Source of the DNA: Leptospira ainlahdjerensis
GTDB taxonomy: Bacteria; Spirochaetota; Leptospiria; Leptospirales; Leptospiraceae
Assembly (NCBI RefSeq): GCF_016919175.1
Contig: NZ_JAFFPU010000069.1
Span: 31,941 to 95,940 of the forward strand
Direction of reading: 5' to 3'
DNA length: 64,000 nucleotides
Translations under genes and position numbers: made by a program
Shown here: in pieces, positions 52,311 to 62,372 of the stretch
Position numbering within the stretch: the first letter of the stretch is position 1
Layout of the letters: each line of letters starts with the position of its first letter
Notes under the pieces: model-generated
Told to the model about the DNA's origin: nothing
Databases searched by the model: none
The model's input: only the letters and a program-made list of their open reading frames with translations

Positions 52311-53188
52311 AAAAGAAGACCCCAAGAGATTCTAAGACCGGTTCTGCAAAGAGAATCACCGGATTCAATCGTGCACTGTGAACGAACTCCGAGCCTAAGC
52401 CGGGATCCATTGTTTAAATCCCAGGCCCATCCAACTTCGCCTAACAATTCCGGATCGGTTCCATTTACGGATTTAGAATCACTTTTCCATTGTATTGCGG
52501 TAACTCCTCCACCAAACAAAAAGTAGGGGGCAGAGGATCCGAATTGTTTTCCGAGATAGAAGGATTGATTCCAAAGGTTGATAGAGCCTTGTGTCGTCGA
52601 AGGAGCCATTGCATATTCTGAAAGAAATCCAAAAAACCAAAGAGGTCGGTTTAAAAATCCTTTTTCTAAAAAGAGTCCCGCTCCTGCGGTGGCAGGATTC
52701 GTATGAAACCAAGCTCCGTGGTTTGCCTGAGCAAAAAAACTACCGCCCACAAAGAGTTGATTCTCGCCCGCCCGACCCGAAAGATATTTATCAGGCAAAT
52801 CCGGACTTTCGTTATCGTTTTCTAAAGACTTAGAATTGGAATTCTGAATTTTAACTTTCTCGATTTCAACAAAGCCGAGTTCAGTTTTAAAAGTAATTTT
52901 GTCTTTTTTCCTTTCTACGATGATCCCGCGAACGGAGCTTCCATCGGTAAGTTGAAATTCCGAATATTGATACGAAGGCTCGGGGCCTTTCCTTGAGTAA
53001 TCGATTCTTTGGATTTCAGACTTCGGGATTCTATACAATCTTCCTTTCCAACGGAGACTAACGTTGTCCGCGCTTTCGTTGATCTCTTCGATGAGGAATG
53101 CGTCGCCTGATTTGAGAAGAAGCTCGGAAGAGAGAAGGGGAGTTGCTAACACTATTAAAGAGACAATAACGTATTTGCTAATTTTCAC
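52307..53188 (-). CDS. Outer-membrane beta-barrel-like protein
   Basis: The product has 293 residues. Signal peptide MKISKYVIVSLIVLATPLLS, then a small beta domain (LLLKSGDAFLIEEINESADN, RLYRIPKSEIQRIDYSR) and a C-terminal half of Gly/aromatic strands (LFVGGSFFAQANHGAWFHTN; YFLFGGGVTAIQWKS; LRISWGLLL) like an outer-membrane barrel. It is first in a four-gene minus operon, divergent from the Rhs gene. Function unknown. Confidence 0.7.
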   Translation of the reverse strand: MKISKYVIVSLIVLATPLLSSELLLKSGDAFLIEEINESADNVSLRWKGRLYRIPKSEIQRIDYSRKGPEPSYQYSEFQLTDGSSVRGIIVERKKDKITFKTELGFVEIEKVKIQNSNSKSLENDNESPDLPDKYLSGRAGENQLFVGGSFFAQANHGAWFHTNPATAGAGLFLEKGFLNRPLWFFGFLSEYAMAPSTTQGSINLWNQSFYLGKQFGSSAPYFLFGGGVTAIQWKSDSKSVNGTDPELLGEVGWAWDLNNGSRLRLGVRSQCTIESGDSLCRTGLRISWGLLL

Positions 53189-53514
53189 TGTACCTTTGCC
53201 AAATTTTCCTTCGATTAAGCAAGTCGGAAGTGTATCATTTTTGTAAATGAAATTAAGATTTTGTTTCAGTTCAGAAGTTCTTAGTACAATAAATCACAGA
53301 GAAGATTTATTGTACTAAGGATTGTTGTTTATTCCTTAGTACAACGTTTATTATAATTCAAAAACTTCTAAGGATGTATAAATTTCAAAAAATATTTCCT
53401 AGTTCGTCGTAAGTTTTTAAAAGTGTCAAAATAGTATCATTATCTAGGCGTTTCTGTTTTTAGAAATTCTGGGTGAAATAGTTACTTTGATACAAATAGA
53501 ACTGGAGTTTTTGG
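53189..53514. promoter_or_regulatory. Divergent region before the Rhs gene with a 16-bp hairpin
   Basis: CTTAGTACAATAAATC at 53280-53295, an 8-base loop, and GATTTATTGTACTAAG at 53304-53319 form a perfect 16-bp stem. A third half-site, CTTAGTACAA, is at 53335-53344. It lies between divergent genes, so an operator or attenuator for the Rhs or the minus operon is likely. No clear promoter boxes were fixed. Confidence 0.5.
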
Positions 53515-56500
53515 ATGAAATCACGCGGACTTCGCATTTTTACTTTAAGCTTTGTTATCCTTTTTGTTCTTAACTTTTCTCTCATTCGTTCGGTTCAAAA
53601 CTTTTTTAGCACGATGGCGGCGGCCGTTACAACGGGGATTCCTCAAAAACTTCCCGTCATCGAAGCAAATCACGATGGTTCTGCCTCCACATCGATTCCG
53701 ATTGAAGTTCCCCAGGGAACGAAAGGTGTGGTTCCTTCTCTGGCTCTCGCTTACAATTCAAGGGGTGGAAATGGAGTCGTGGGTGTCGGCTGGGATCTTT
53801 CAGGCATTCATACAATATCAAGAAATCCATCTTTTGGAATTTCGTATAACGGAACCGATTCTTACTCGTCCTCTTTAGCAGGGGAGCTAATCGATGTTAG
53901 CGGAAATCGTTCGGCTTTTCATTCCAGGAAAGAATCCTGGATTTTATTTGTTCCTCAAGGAAACTGTGGAGACGGTCCTTGTTCTTGGGTGGCAACCGAC
54001 AAAGACGGAAGAAAATTTACCTTTGGTGGAACTCCGGATTCAAGAATAGGCTCCATTGGAAGAACTGCCGGTTCCATTCGGGAATGGGCATTAAACCGGG
54101 AAGAAGATTCTTTTGGAAACGGTTACAACGTCACTTATACTCCGATGGACAATTCAAACGGAGATTATTATCCTTCTCAGATTTCGTACAATGATCGCAC
54201 GATCGCTTTCACTTATGAAAATCGAAACGACAAGTTTCCTAATTATACCCAAGGTTCGATTGTAAGAACTCAGAGGAGACTCGATACGATCGAAGTCTTT
54301 ATTGCAGGAAGTTCTTTTAGAAAATACGACCTGGACTATACAACCGGTCCGGTTACGGGTCGTTCGATTTTGCAAATTCTCAAACGTTCCGGGAGCAACA
54401 ACTTCGGCGCCGAAAATTTTGATGATCTTACATTTTCTTATTCCGATCACGCGGGTGAGTTTTCTATCGTTGGAGTCAATACCACAAATCGATCGAATCT
54501 TGGTACGGTTCCTGTGTTTGTTCCGGACTTTCTATTGGATATCGCCAACGTATTTTTCAACCAAGAGTTACCGTATCACCCAACTTTTTTGGATTCCAAC
54601 GTGAATCTTGCTATGCAATTCATCGTGAAGATGCCTGTCCCCGACAGGAACGCTTGTAACGCAGGTCTTGCTTCTTGTTTGTGTGCGATTATTCCTATGT
54701 GTACGGGCGGCAATCCCGCATTCTTTAACTACGTGGCGACAAACTGCGCGGCCTTCCAAGGTTGGGGTGGTGTGAATGGATGTCTAAACGGAATTGATAC
54801 TGCACTCGTCGCGTGGGTGTCGATGGACGTAAACGGTGACGGAGTTAGCGACTTTGCGACGTTAAACGGCGATCAGAATAGCGGAAACATTCATCTTTCC
54901 GGGAATTTGATTTTAGCCAATGGGTCTTCTGCTGCGTTTGCGAATAGTGCAAGTCTTCCCATTTATTACAACACATTCTATCAAGCAGTTGATCTGAACG
55001 GAGACGGCAAAACGGATTTTGCTTATGAATACAACGGAAACCTTTGGGTAGTGTATTCGAATGGGAATTCTTTTTCTTCTCCGACTCCATTTGGGAACGT
55101 AAGTATGGACGGAGCCAATCGGAACATGACGATTTTTAGTCCTTACGAATATCAATTTCAATATTCTCCTCAGAACCCGACCCCGGTTACGAATGACAGA
55201 GCGTTAAAAGATTATTTTGCAGATTTGAACGGAGACGATCTCGTTGATTTTGTTCACTTCTCCGGAGGTTCTTATCAAATCTATATCAACCGGAAAACTT
55301 TTTTTGATAATCCGATATCTGTCTCAGGTTCTTCCGACTTTTTTATCAATGCGATGATTGACATGACGGGGGATGGTAAAGCGGATCACATTCAGTTGGT
55401 TCAGTCGTATGACAATTCGGTTTTGATTGGTCTCAATGGACAAAGAGATGCACTGAATGGTCAGATGAATACTCTCCAACAACAAAATCAAAGAGCGCAG
55501 GACGTCGTGAATTTGATTGGGTCTGGAAATGCGGCCTCGATCAACCCGACCGAGTTTCAGTATTTGATCGACTACTTTGATACTCATTGCGGTTTGGGTT
55601 GTTTTCAGATCGTTCTTGCTTTGCAAGGTTCGAGTGGAGGAACCACTTTGACTCCGGCAAATGCCACAAGTCTTACGGGTGACCTTCAAAATATCGTAGC
55701 GGCAGAAATTGGACCCTTGGCTCAACAGAGTCAGACGATTAGTACGCAGATCGGCGCGATCCTTGCCGCAGGAACCGGGGGGAATGCAACTTACTCGATT
55801 CAAATCCGATCTTTTAATGTAAGCAACGGAACATCTCAGGTGAGAAACTTTCCGATCAGTGGTCCGGTTGATCCGCACAAAAGTACTCTTGTGGATGCAA
55901 ACGGAGACGGAAATTTGGACTTGATAACTTTTTCCGGAACCCAAGCTTTTGTTTCTCTTTTTACTGGAAACGGATTCACCGGTCCGATCTCTACTTCTTT
56001 GAACTCTGGAGATCCTACTAAATTGATTCAGTTTAATTTTGGGGAAGTGAACGGAGACGGTTTTCCGGATTTGGTTTTGATGAATTTGAGCAACAACCAA
56101 TACGAAACCTATCTTTCCAGAGGGGATGGAAGTTTTGCGCTGAATTCTTCGTATTCTTTTGGAAGTTTTTCCTTTAATGAATTCAACGACGCTTCCGGAA
56201 TCAAACGTTCCGACTCGTATCAAATCTGGCTTCAAGATATGAATAACGACGGGATTTCCGATCTCAGTGTTGCCTACATTTCGGCGGACAAAACAGCCGG
56301 ACAAATCACCTATCGTTACAATGCGGCTCGAAACTCAGGAGAAGATATGCTCCAAATCGTTTCGAACAACTCCGGTGGTCAAAGGTCTTTGATTCAATAC
56401 GGTCTTGCAAACCTCCATACGGGAGCTGTGGTTGCAGGTTCCGGGAATTATCCAAATCTTCCCAACACTTCTCCCAGTTATCTAGCGGTTCAAACGACCC

Positions 56501-59500
56501 AGGAGCTTTCCGCAGGGATTGTCAAAAGAACAAATTATCAATATTCAAACAATCGAATGTTTCTCGGCACAAGAGGAGTTGCAAGAGGTTTGGGTTTTGC
56601 TTACGTGAAAGAAACCGATGTGGATACGGGGTTTTACTCGATTACGGATTATTTTCAGAACGACTTTCGTTTGGCTGGGGTTCCACAAAGCACGAGAAGT
56701 TACAACGCGCTCAACAATCTCTTGAGTTCTTCGAACAATTCTTCCTTTAGTTTTCCAAATCCATTTGGGACAGAGATTGCGGTTGCGGGTGCCGTTACCT
56801 CGAATGTTTATCAAAATGGAAACTTAGTCACCACCTCTTCCAAATCGATCACCTATGATTCCTTCGGATTTGTTACGAGCGAGACTGATTCTTTAGGTTC
56901 TCATACGGTTACAAATACGACTCAGTATGTGCATGATACGGCGGCTTGGAGAATCGGAAGAGTATTAAGATCAAGAAAGAATGTAGACGGAACCTGGGTG
57001 AGTGACACACAACTGATTTATTCGGGAGACAAGATTCTTACTCAAACTCAATTTCCTTCGAGTGCATCTCCTTTGCCTTCGACTTTTGGTTATGATTCGT
57101 TTGGGAATGTGACTTCGGTTACGGACGCGAGCGGCGGAGTGAGTACGATCGTTTATGATTCTTCCTTGAATCTTTTTCCTATCACAAAGACGAACGCTCT
57201 GGGTCACAGTTCAACTTGTGTCTATGATCCCGAGCTTGGTTTGGAACTTTCCAAAACCGATCCGAACGGCGCGACAACTTCGATGTCGTATGACGCATAT
57301 GGAAGAATTTTGAGTGTTACGTATCCTGGAAACTCCAGTCCGAATGAAACGTTTTCTTATTCGAACACCGGTCTTTTTGATCTAAACAATTTGTCAAACA
57401 ACGAGTCGGTAACAAAAAATATCATCGATTCCGTCAGTGGAAATACAAGCACGACTCAAACCTTTGAAGATCCGTTGGGGAATACGATTCGTTCGGTAAG
57501 CAATACTTCTCTTTCCGGTGTGAATCAGATTCAGGATAGCGTCTTTGATTATGCACAAGGGAAGTTGATTCAACAATCGAATTCGTACTTGAGTATTCAG
57601 ACTCCGCAACAGACAAGATATCAATACAATGATCCCGATGGGAATTTGACTACGATCTTGGAACCGAGCGCTAACGGAACGATTCAAACCAATGTGACCC
57701 GTTCCGGTTTTATGGAAACAAAATCGACTTCGTATCCCGACGGCCTTTCTTCTACTGTGAGCGAGACAAAAAATGAACTGGGGCAGGTTGTAAGCCGAGT
57801 CAATCAAGGAAGAACGACTCAGTATTCGTATTCTCCGTTTGGTGGAATTGCGAGTATTACCGATCCGGGAGGACTCGTGACAACGTTTGGATACGATTCT
57901 CTGGGGAGAAAAGTTTCTACGCAAGATCCAAATTCTGGAACGATTTCTCTTACCTATGATTCGAATTGGAGAATCGCGAGTCAAACCGACGCAAGAGGAA
58001 AGACGATCAGTTTTACATATGACGGATTGGGAAGAATTCTTACCCAAAGCACAAATGGGCCCGAGGCTCCGATTCAGTTTGTGTATGATGACGGAAGCGT
58101 TCCCTTTTCCAGAGGACGTGTAACACAAGTTACCGACGGAACGGGGAAAACAGAATTCTCTTACAGTCAAAGGGGAGAAGTCACTCAAAAGAAAAAGTTC
58201 GTCGATGACATCATCGCGATTTTCAAAACGGATTACGATTCCTTGAGTAGACCACTGACTCAAACATATCCCGATGGAACGAAAACTCACAATCAATATA
58301 CGATCAATGGAACGATTGGAAATATCACGATGGATTCGGCAGACGGAACGAGCATTGGCCACAGTGTCGTAAGTTATCAAGGACCATATATGGATACGAA
58401 CGGAAATCCATCGATCCGAAGAGTAACGGGAAACGGTGTGACAATGGAAATTGCTTACGAACCGATCGAAAGAAAACCCATCGCAATCGTAACGAAAAAG
58501 CCGGACGGAAGTGTGATCGGAAATACGGAATACACCTACGACGGAAAGAGAAACATCACCAAGATTGAAGACAAAGTAAATCCGAACCGGACCCAAAATT
58601 TCACGTTGGACAACTTAGATCGAGTCACAACTGCGATTGGAAAATACGGAACCCAGAATTATTCTTACTCCGCAAACGGTAACTTACTTCAAAAAGGGAA
58701 TCTCACACTGAACTATTCAGACGGAAACCATGCGAACGCAGTGACGACGGCGACAAGCGCAAGCACGGGAACAATGAATTATGCGTATGATGCAAGCGGG
58801 AACATGATTTCGAGAAACGGTGATGTTCTTCGATATGACAGCTTTGGAAAGTTGATCGAGATCACTCCGAATGGCGGAACGGCTTCTATCAATTACAACT
58901 ACGACTATTCTGGAAATCGAATCAAGGCAGTGTCGGATGCGGCCTTGACAACGACATATTCTTTCGGAGACAGTTACGAGATCGTAAGAGCTTCTGGATT
59001 ACCGGAAAAACACACTGTGTATGTCAAAGGAATAGAAGGAGAGATCGTGGCGCAGTGGACGAGAGAAGATGCGACACTACAACTCAGTGAATCAGCGACA
59101 GACGAGAAGAATCAAGTTGCAACCTTGATTGTAGGAACTCTGACAAAACGGTTTTGCAAGGACGTTTCCATCGATTGTGGAGACTACTGGAAGAATCGGT
59201 TTGGAAAAGAGATCTATTCGTTCATCGGATATTCTTCTTACTTTCAAGAGGGAGTTCCCACAAAACTCTACAACGCACTTTACTTTCTGATTTTACTCGG
59301 AGTTCTTTATCTCGCGTATCCTTACTTCCTAAGAGGAAACACGCTCCTGCAAGAACTTTCATGGAAAGGAACGGCTACTCCAGCATTACTCTTGGCTATG
59401 TTTGTGATTACTTCTCTTCCCGGTTGTGGGATCTTGCCGGGAGGAAGTGGTCAAGGCGATCCACCTTGGGTTTTGGCGATGGGAGCTAACGTGAACCCGA

Positions 59501-60426
59501 CTGTTCCGAGTATTCAGAACGGAAACTCCGGTGCATCCGGTGGCGGAATTAACGGGGGAGCTCCTGTGAACGGAATGTTTTTCTATCACCCGGATCATTT
59601 GGGTTCTGTGAATATGATTACTGACGGATACGGAAACCCAGCTTCTGGACCAGAACCTGGAGTGAGTTACGTTTCTTACGAACCTTATGGTTCCATCAAC
59701 AGAAACGATTCCTATGGTCCCGATATTTTCCGTTACAAATACACGGGCCAGGTTGAAGACAAGGAATCCGGTCTTTACTTTTACAAAGCTAGGTATTACG
59801 AACCAACTCTCGGAAGATTTTTGCAAGCAGACAGCCAAGTGATGCCGGATTCGCCTAACGGAATGAATCGATACATGTATGTGGACGGGAATCCTGTGAA
59901 CTTTAGGGATGTTAGTGGGAATAGTATATCAACGCCACTTGCTTGGGGTCTTATGGGAGCCATCACGGCTCCGCAATTCGGTCTAACCCCAGAGCAAGGC
60001 TTTATGTTAGGTTATGGTATTGGAAATAAAATTCATCGAGATAACAAGAAATCGGATCTTGAAAAAACAGTAGGTGGAGTAGGAAAAGGTATTCAAAGAG
60101 CGACGTACATTCCAAAAAGTCGACAAAATTGGAATTTTGAAAAATTTTCCCAAAGAGCGTTTCCTTCACCTGATGAAAATGTAGACGCCGGTGCTTCTTG
60201 TGGGGCATCTCAGTCAGCTGCGATATTTTTGTTTAATCCGAATGTTCAAAATGCTGCAAATTCAAATAATGGTGGAGGAACAACTTCAGGTGATAATACA
60301 GGTACCTCAGGAAGCGCAGGCTCGCAAACAACGTCCCCAGGTAGCTCAGCAGAAGCGACAAAGCAGGCGCAATTCATATCGTTGTGGATATTTGCTTGTT
60401 CATTACAGCAAGGTGGCGGATCTTAA
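53515..60426 (+). CDS. Giant SpvB/YD-repeat Rhs-family protein
   Basis: The product has 2303 residues. It has an N-terminal secretion or anchor segment (IFTLSFVILFVLNFSLI). An SpvB-like start (PVIEANHDGSASTSIPIEVP, GVGWDLSGIHTISRNPSFG) is followed by VCBS/FG-GAP-like repeats (DVNGDGVSDFATLNGDQ, DLNGDGKTDFAYEYNG) and many YD repeats (FGYDSFGNVTSVTDASGG, YDSLGRKVSTQDPNSGT). Then come two membrane segments, a lipobox-like SLPGC, the Rhs core (FYHPDHLGSVNMITDGYGN, FRYKYTGQVEDKESGLYFYK, ARYYEPTLGRFLQADSQ) and a C-terminal variable tail of about 150 residues with no recognised toxin motif. This is a polymorphic-toxin scaffold or surface protein. Downstream genes encode barrel and lipoprotein products rather than an obvious immunity gene. 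Confidence 0.85.
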   Translation: MKSRGLRIFTLSFVILFVLNFSLIRSVQNFFSTMAAAVTTGIPQKLPVIEANHDGSASTSIPIEVPQGTKGVVPSLALAYNSRGGNGVVGVGWDLSGIHTISRNPSFGISYNGTDSYSSSLAGELIDVSGNRSAFHSRKESWILFVPQGNCGDGPCSWVATDKDGRKFTFGGTPDSRIGSIGRTAGSIREWALNREEDSFGNGYNVTYTPMDNSNGDYYPSQISYNDRTIAFTYENRNDKFPNYTQGSIVRTQRRLDTIEVFIAGSSFRKYDLDYTTGPVTGRSILQILKRSGSNNFGAENFDDLTFSYSDHAGEFSIVGVNTTNRSNLGTVPVFVPDFLLDIANVFFNQELPYHPTFLDSNVNLAMQFIVKMPVPDRNACNAGLASCLCAIIPMCTGGNPAFFNYVATNCAAFQGWGGVNGCLNGIDTALVAWVSMDVNGDGVSDFATLNGDQNSGNIHLSGNLILANGSSAAFANSASLPIYYNTFYQAVDLNGDGKTDFAYEYNGNLWVVYSNGNSFSSPTPFGNVSMDGANRNMTIFSPYEYQFQYSPQNPTPVTNDRALKDYFADLNGDDLVDFVHFSGGSYQIYINRKTFFDNPISVSGSSDFFINAMIDMTGDGKADHIQLVQSYDNSVLIGLNGQRDALNGQMNTLQQQNQRAQDVVNLIGSGNAASINPTEFQYLIDYFDTHCGLGCFQIVLALQGSSGGTTLTPANATSLTGDLQNIVAAEIGPLAQQSQTISTQIGAILAAGTGGNATYSIQIRSFNVSNGTSQVRNFPISGPVDPHKSTLVDANGDGNLDLITFSGTQAFVSLFTGNGFTGPISTSLNSGDPTKLIQFNFGEVNGDGFPDLVLMNLSNNQYETYLSRGDGSFALNSSYSFGSFSFNEFNDASGIKRSDSYQIWLQDMNNDGISDLSVAYISADKTAGQITYRYNAARNSGEDMLQIVSNNSGGQRSLIQYGLANLHTGAVVAGSGNYPNLPNTSPSYLAVQTTQELSAGIVKRTNYQYSNNRMFLGTRGVARGLGFAYVKETDVDTGFYSITDYFQNDFRLAGVPQSTRSYNALNNLLSSSNNSSFSFPNPFGTEIAVAGAVTSNVYQNGNLVTTSSKSITYDSFGFVTSETDSLGSHTVTNTTQYVHDTAAWRIGRVLRSRKNVDGTWVSDTQLIYSGDKILTQTQFPSSASPLPSTFGYDSFGNVTSVTDASGGVSTIVYDSSLNLFPITKTNALGHSSTCVYDPELGLELSKTDPNGATTSMSYDAYGRILSVTYPGNSSPNETFSYSNTGLFDLNNLSNNESVTKNIIDSVSGNTSTTQTFEDPLGNTIRSVSNTSLSGVNQIQDSVFDYAQGKLIQQSNSYLSIQTPQQTRYQYNDPDGNLTTILEPSANGTIQTNVTRSGFMETKSTSYPDGLSSTVSETKNELGQVVSRVNQGRTTQYSYSPFGGIASITDPGGLVTTFGYDSLGRKVSTQDPNSGTISLTYDSNWRIASQTDARGKTISFTYDGLGRILTQSTNGPEAPIQFVYDDGSVPFSRGRVTQVTDGTGKTEFSYSQRGEVTQKKKFVDDIIAIFKTDYDSLSRPLTQTYPDGTKTHNQYTINGTIGNITMDSADGTSIGHSVVSYQGPYMDTNGNPSIRRVTGNGVTMEIAYEPIERKPIAIVTKKPDGSVIGNTEYTYDGKRNITKIEDKVNPNRTQNFTLDNLDRVTTAIGKYGTQNYSYSANGNLLQKGNLTLNYSDGNHANAVTTATSASTGTMNYAYDASGNMISRNGDVLRYDSFGKLIEITPNGGTASINYNYDYSGNRIKAVSDAALTTTYSFGDSYEIVRASGLPEKHTVYVKGIEGEIVAQWTREDATLQLSESATDEKNQVATLIVGTLTKRFCKDVSIDCGDYWKNRFGKEIYSFIGYSSYFQEGVPTKLYNALYFLILLGVLYLAYPYFLRGNTLLQELSWKGTATPALLLAMFVITSLPGCGILPGGSGQGDPPWVLAMGANVNPTVPSIQNGNSGASGGGINGGAPVNGMFFYHPDHLGSVNMITDGYGNPASGPEPGVSYVSYEPYGSINRNDSYGPDIFRYKYTGQVEDKESGLYFYKARYYEPTLGRFLQADSQVMPDSPNGMNRYMYVDGNPVNFRDVSGNSISTPLAWGLMGAITAPQFGLTPEQGFMLGYGIGNKIHRDNKKSDLEKTVGGVGKGIQRATYIPKSRQNWNFEKFSQRAFPSPDENVDAGASCGASQSAAIFLFNPNVQNAANSNNGGGTTSGDNTGTSGSAGSQTTSPGSSAEATKQAQFISLWIFACSLQQGGGS

Positions 60427-60469
60427 GATGGGAAGAGATTTTCGTAACTAACAACAATAGGAAATTAAA

Positions 60470-61501
60470 ATGAAAAATAATTCAATGTATTTGATAGTAT
60501 TCTTTCTGCTATTCTCGACACGAACGTATTCACAAAAATTAGAGAATTCGAATGCCGATACTTCTGATCTCAAAAATCAAAAAAAGCATTCTTTCGAGCC
60601 TTATTTTCGATTGAACTCAGGAACCTGGTCTTCTGAATCACTGCAGAGAGAATCGGATTCAAACTCTTCATTAGGAAACTCTGCAAGCAATGGTTATTTA
60701 AGCAGTTATGATAAGCCGAGCCGAGATAGAAAATTTGAGAATCCTGGATATACTAGTTTAGGATTTATATATAAGAATCACTCTCGTAAACTCACCTTCG
60801 ATTATAATTATTTAGTTTATTCCCAGTATTTTAAGATAAACTTCAAATATGCTGGAGTGCTTGGTCCACGAGGTTCAGAGCAATCCGAAGTGGGCACAGC
60901 ATTTATTTACGATATACATCCGTACAGAGTCGAGAATAAATTCGCGATCACAAAGGAGGTATTCAATAACGGTCGATTAACATTTGGAATTGGAGGGGGT
61001 ATAAGAAAATTATCCATAATACGGGAGCGACAATATCCAGATTTCATTCCAGAATATATTAGATATGTAGCGTCTGTTTCAAATTATTCAAATATAATAA
61101 ATACTTATGGTCCTCAAGTTAGCTTTCGATCTGAGTTACATTTAATTTCTTCGTTATTCTTTCGATTAAATTTAGATTATTTTTATACGCAAGGCCAAGC
61201 TAAATACAATTTTGAAACAATCAATATAAATTACATTTATATTTCCAAAGGAAATAATGTGATCCAATTTCATGGATTTGATTTTAATTCAGAAATTTCC
61301 TATTTATTTTTTGATAGGCTCCGATTGTTTTTAGGATACGAATTGATAGTATCAAGATCTAAATACAGACAATATAATGAGTTAAATAGTTCGGTCGATA
61401 TCCAGACAGCCTTATCTTCTGAAATTAAAAAGCACGAATATACACAGGAAAAGACGGACTCGCTGCAATTATGGTATTTCGGTGCGGGATACATTTTCTA
61501 G
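60470..61501 (+). CDS. Putative outer-membrane beta-barrel protein
   Basis: The product has 343 residues with a signal peptide (MYLIVFFLLFSTRTYSQ) and a body of alternating aromatic strands (YTSLGFIYKNHSRKLTFDYN; FRLNLDYFYTQGQAKYNF), ending LQLWYFGAGYIF, a typical barrel end with a C-terminal Phe. It follows the Rhs gene by 44 bases and may be cotranscribed. It may help export or anchor the Rhs protein, but this is conjecture. Confidence 0.65.
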   Translation: MKNNSMYLIVFFLLFSTRTYSQKLENSNADTSDLKNQKKHSFEPYFRLNSGTWSSESLQRESDSNSSLGNSASNGYLSSYDKPSRDRKFENPGYTSLGFIYKNHSRKLTFDYNYLVYSQYFKINFKYAGVLGPRGSEQSEVGTAFIYDIHPYRVENKFAITKEVFNNGRLTFGIGGGIRKLSIIRERQYPDFIPEYIRYVASVSNYSNIINTYGPQVSFRSELHLISSLFFRLNLDYFYTQGQAKYNFETININYIYISKGNNVIQFHGFDFNSEISYLFFDRLRLFLGYELIVSRSKYRQYNELNSSVDIQTALSSEIKKHEYTQEKTDSLQLWYFGAGYIF

Positions 61502-61603
61502 AATATCCATATAATGTCTGGATCGTCGGTTATGCTCACATCAATCCAAGGTTTCTATTTTAGGATTGGTGTCATATGTGAGAATTCAATAATAGAAAGG
61601 AAA

Positions 61604-61924
61604 ATGAAAAAGGTTAGTTTTGTTTTAATTATTTTAGTTCTATCAAGTTGTTCATTTGCAGGATATAAAGGTGTCACTGGATCTGAAGCGAAAAGAAAAA
61701 TTTTGTCAGCAACGCTCCCGCTTGCTGTAAATATTAAGAATCCAAATAGTTTTATAATTTCTTTGGTAGTCGTGGTTTCAGGATTAAAGGATAATGAATA
61801 CTATTATGAAAGTGATGTGGATAATTGTATTGAAAGTGCGACCACGACTACTTTGGTCGGAGTGAATAGCGGCCAACCATTTACTATTAATTGTAAAATT
61901 GGCCACTTGGGATACTTGAATTGA
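61604..61924 (+). CDS. Small lipoprotein
   Basis: The start is ATG 61604 with GAAAGG before it (an in-frame start at 61514 is less likely), giving 106 residues. Leader MKKVSFVLIILVLSSC with lipobox Cys, then YKGVTGSEAKRKILSATLPL and a beta-rich part ending GHLGYLN. The arrangement resembles small leptospiral lipoproteins, but the family was not verified. Confidence 0.65.
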   Translation: MKKVSFVLIILVLSSCSFAGYKGVTGSEAKRKILSATLPLAVNIKNPNSFIISLVVVVSGLKDNEYYYESDVDNCIESATTTTLVGVNSGQPFTINCKIGHLGYLN

Positions 61925-61928
61925 AAAT

Positions 61929-62024
61929 ATTACTAAGATCTTGTCCAATAATAGTTAAACCTCTTAAAATAGTTTTCAACCATTCTGATAAAATCAAATG
62001 ATATTAGGACAATATCTTAGTAAT
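61929..62024. repeat. Inverted repeat element, MITE-like or terminator
   Basis: ATTACTAAGATCTTGTCCAATA at 61929-61950 and TATTAGGACAATATCTTAGTAAT at 62002-62024 are near-perfect complements (one mismatch, one extra base), with about 50 bases between. It lies between two lipoprotein genes. It could be a small nonautonomous mobile element or remnant of insertion-sequence ends; a plain terminator is also possible. Confidence 0.45.
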
Positions 62025-62082
62025 TATTAGAAGATTGGTTGTATGAGTCCCTTCGTTTTTTCACCTGGGGTAGAGTGACATT

Positions 62083-62334
62083 TTGAATAGAGTTCGGAGA
62101 TTAAAAATAAAACCTAAAAAAAGTCTAATATTGGTTTTGGCAATTTTATTCAGTATGAATTGCCAAAAATTAGAAATTGATTTCACTTCATGCAAAGAGC
62201 AGAAGGATGTTTTAATTGAAGGTGTTTGTGCCCCTGGTTTAATTTCTTCTTCGCAGAATTCGGTAGAGGCGAGTCAATTGGCATTAGATTCATGCTTGTT
62301 GATTTTATTAGGAAAACAATCATGCAAAGATTGA
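62083..62334 (+). CDS. Small lipoprotein with TTG start
   Basis: The product has 83 residues from a TTG. The leader KPKKSLILVLAILFSMNC ends in a lipobox-type Cys. The mature part has paired Cys (FTSCKEQKDVLIEGVCAP; LDSCLLILLGKQSCKD). Function unknown. It lies in a run of short lipoproteins after the Rhs gene. Confidence 0.6.
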   Translation: MNRVRRLKIKPKKSLILVLAILFSMNCQKLEIDFTSCKEQKDVLIEGVCAPGLISSSQNSVEASQLALDSCLLILLGKQSCKD

Positions 62335-62372
62335 TTACATAAATTGAAATTGTTCGCAGTGAATAATTGCGG

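Noticed and set aside
55324..56304. Long minus-strand frame of 326 codons inside the Rhs gene
   Set aside because: It is exactly antisense to VCBS-type repeats of the Rhs gene, Arg/Ser/Ile-rich, without ribosome site; a shadow of repetitive coding.
57394..58596. Minus-strand frame of 400 codons inside the Rhs gene
   Set aside because: Antisense of the YD-repeat region; low-complexity Ser/Arg/Ile composition and no initiation signal.
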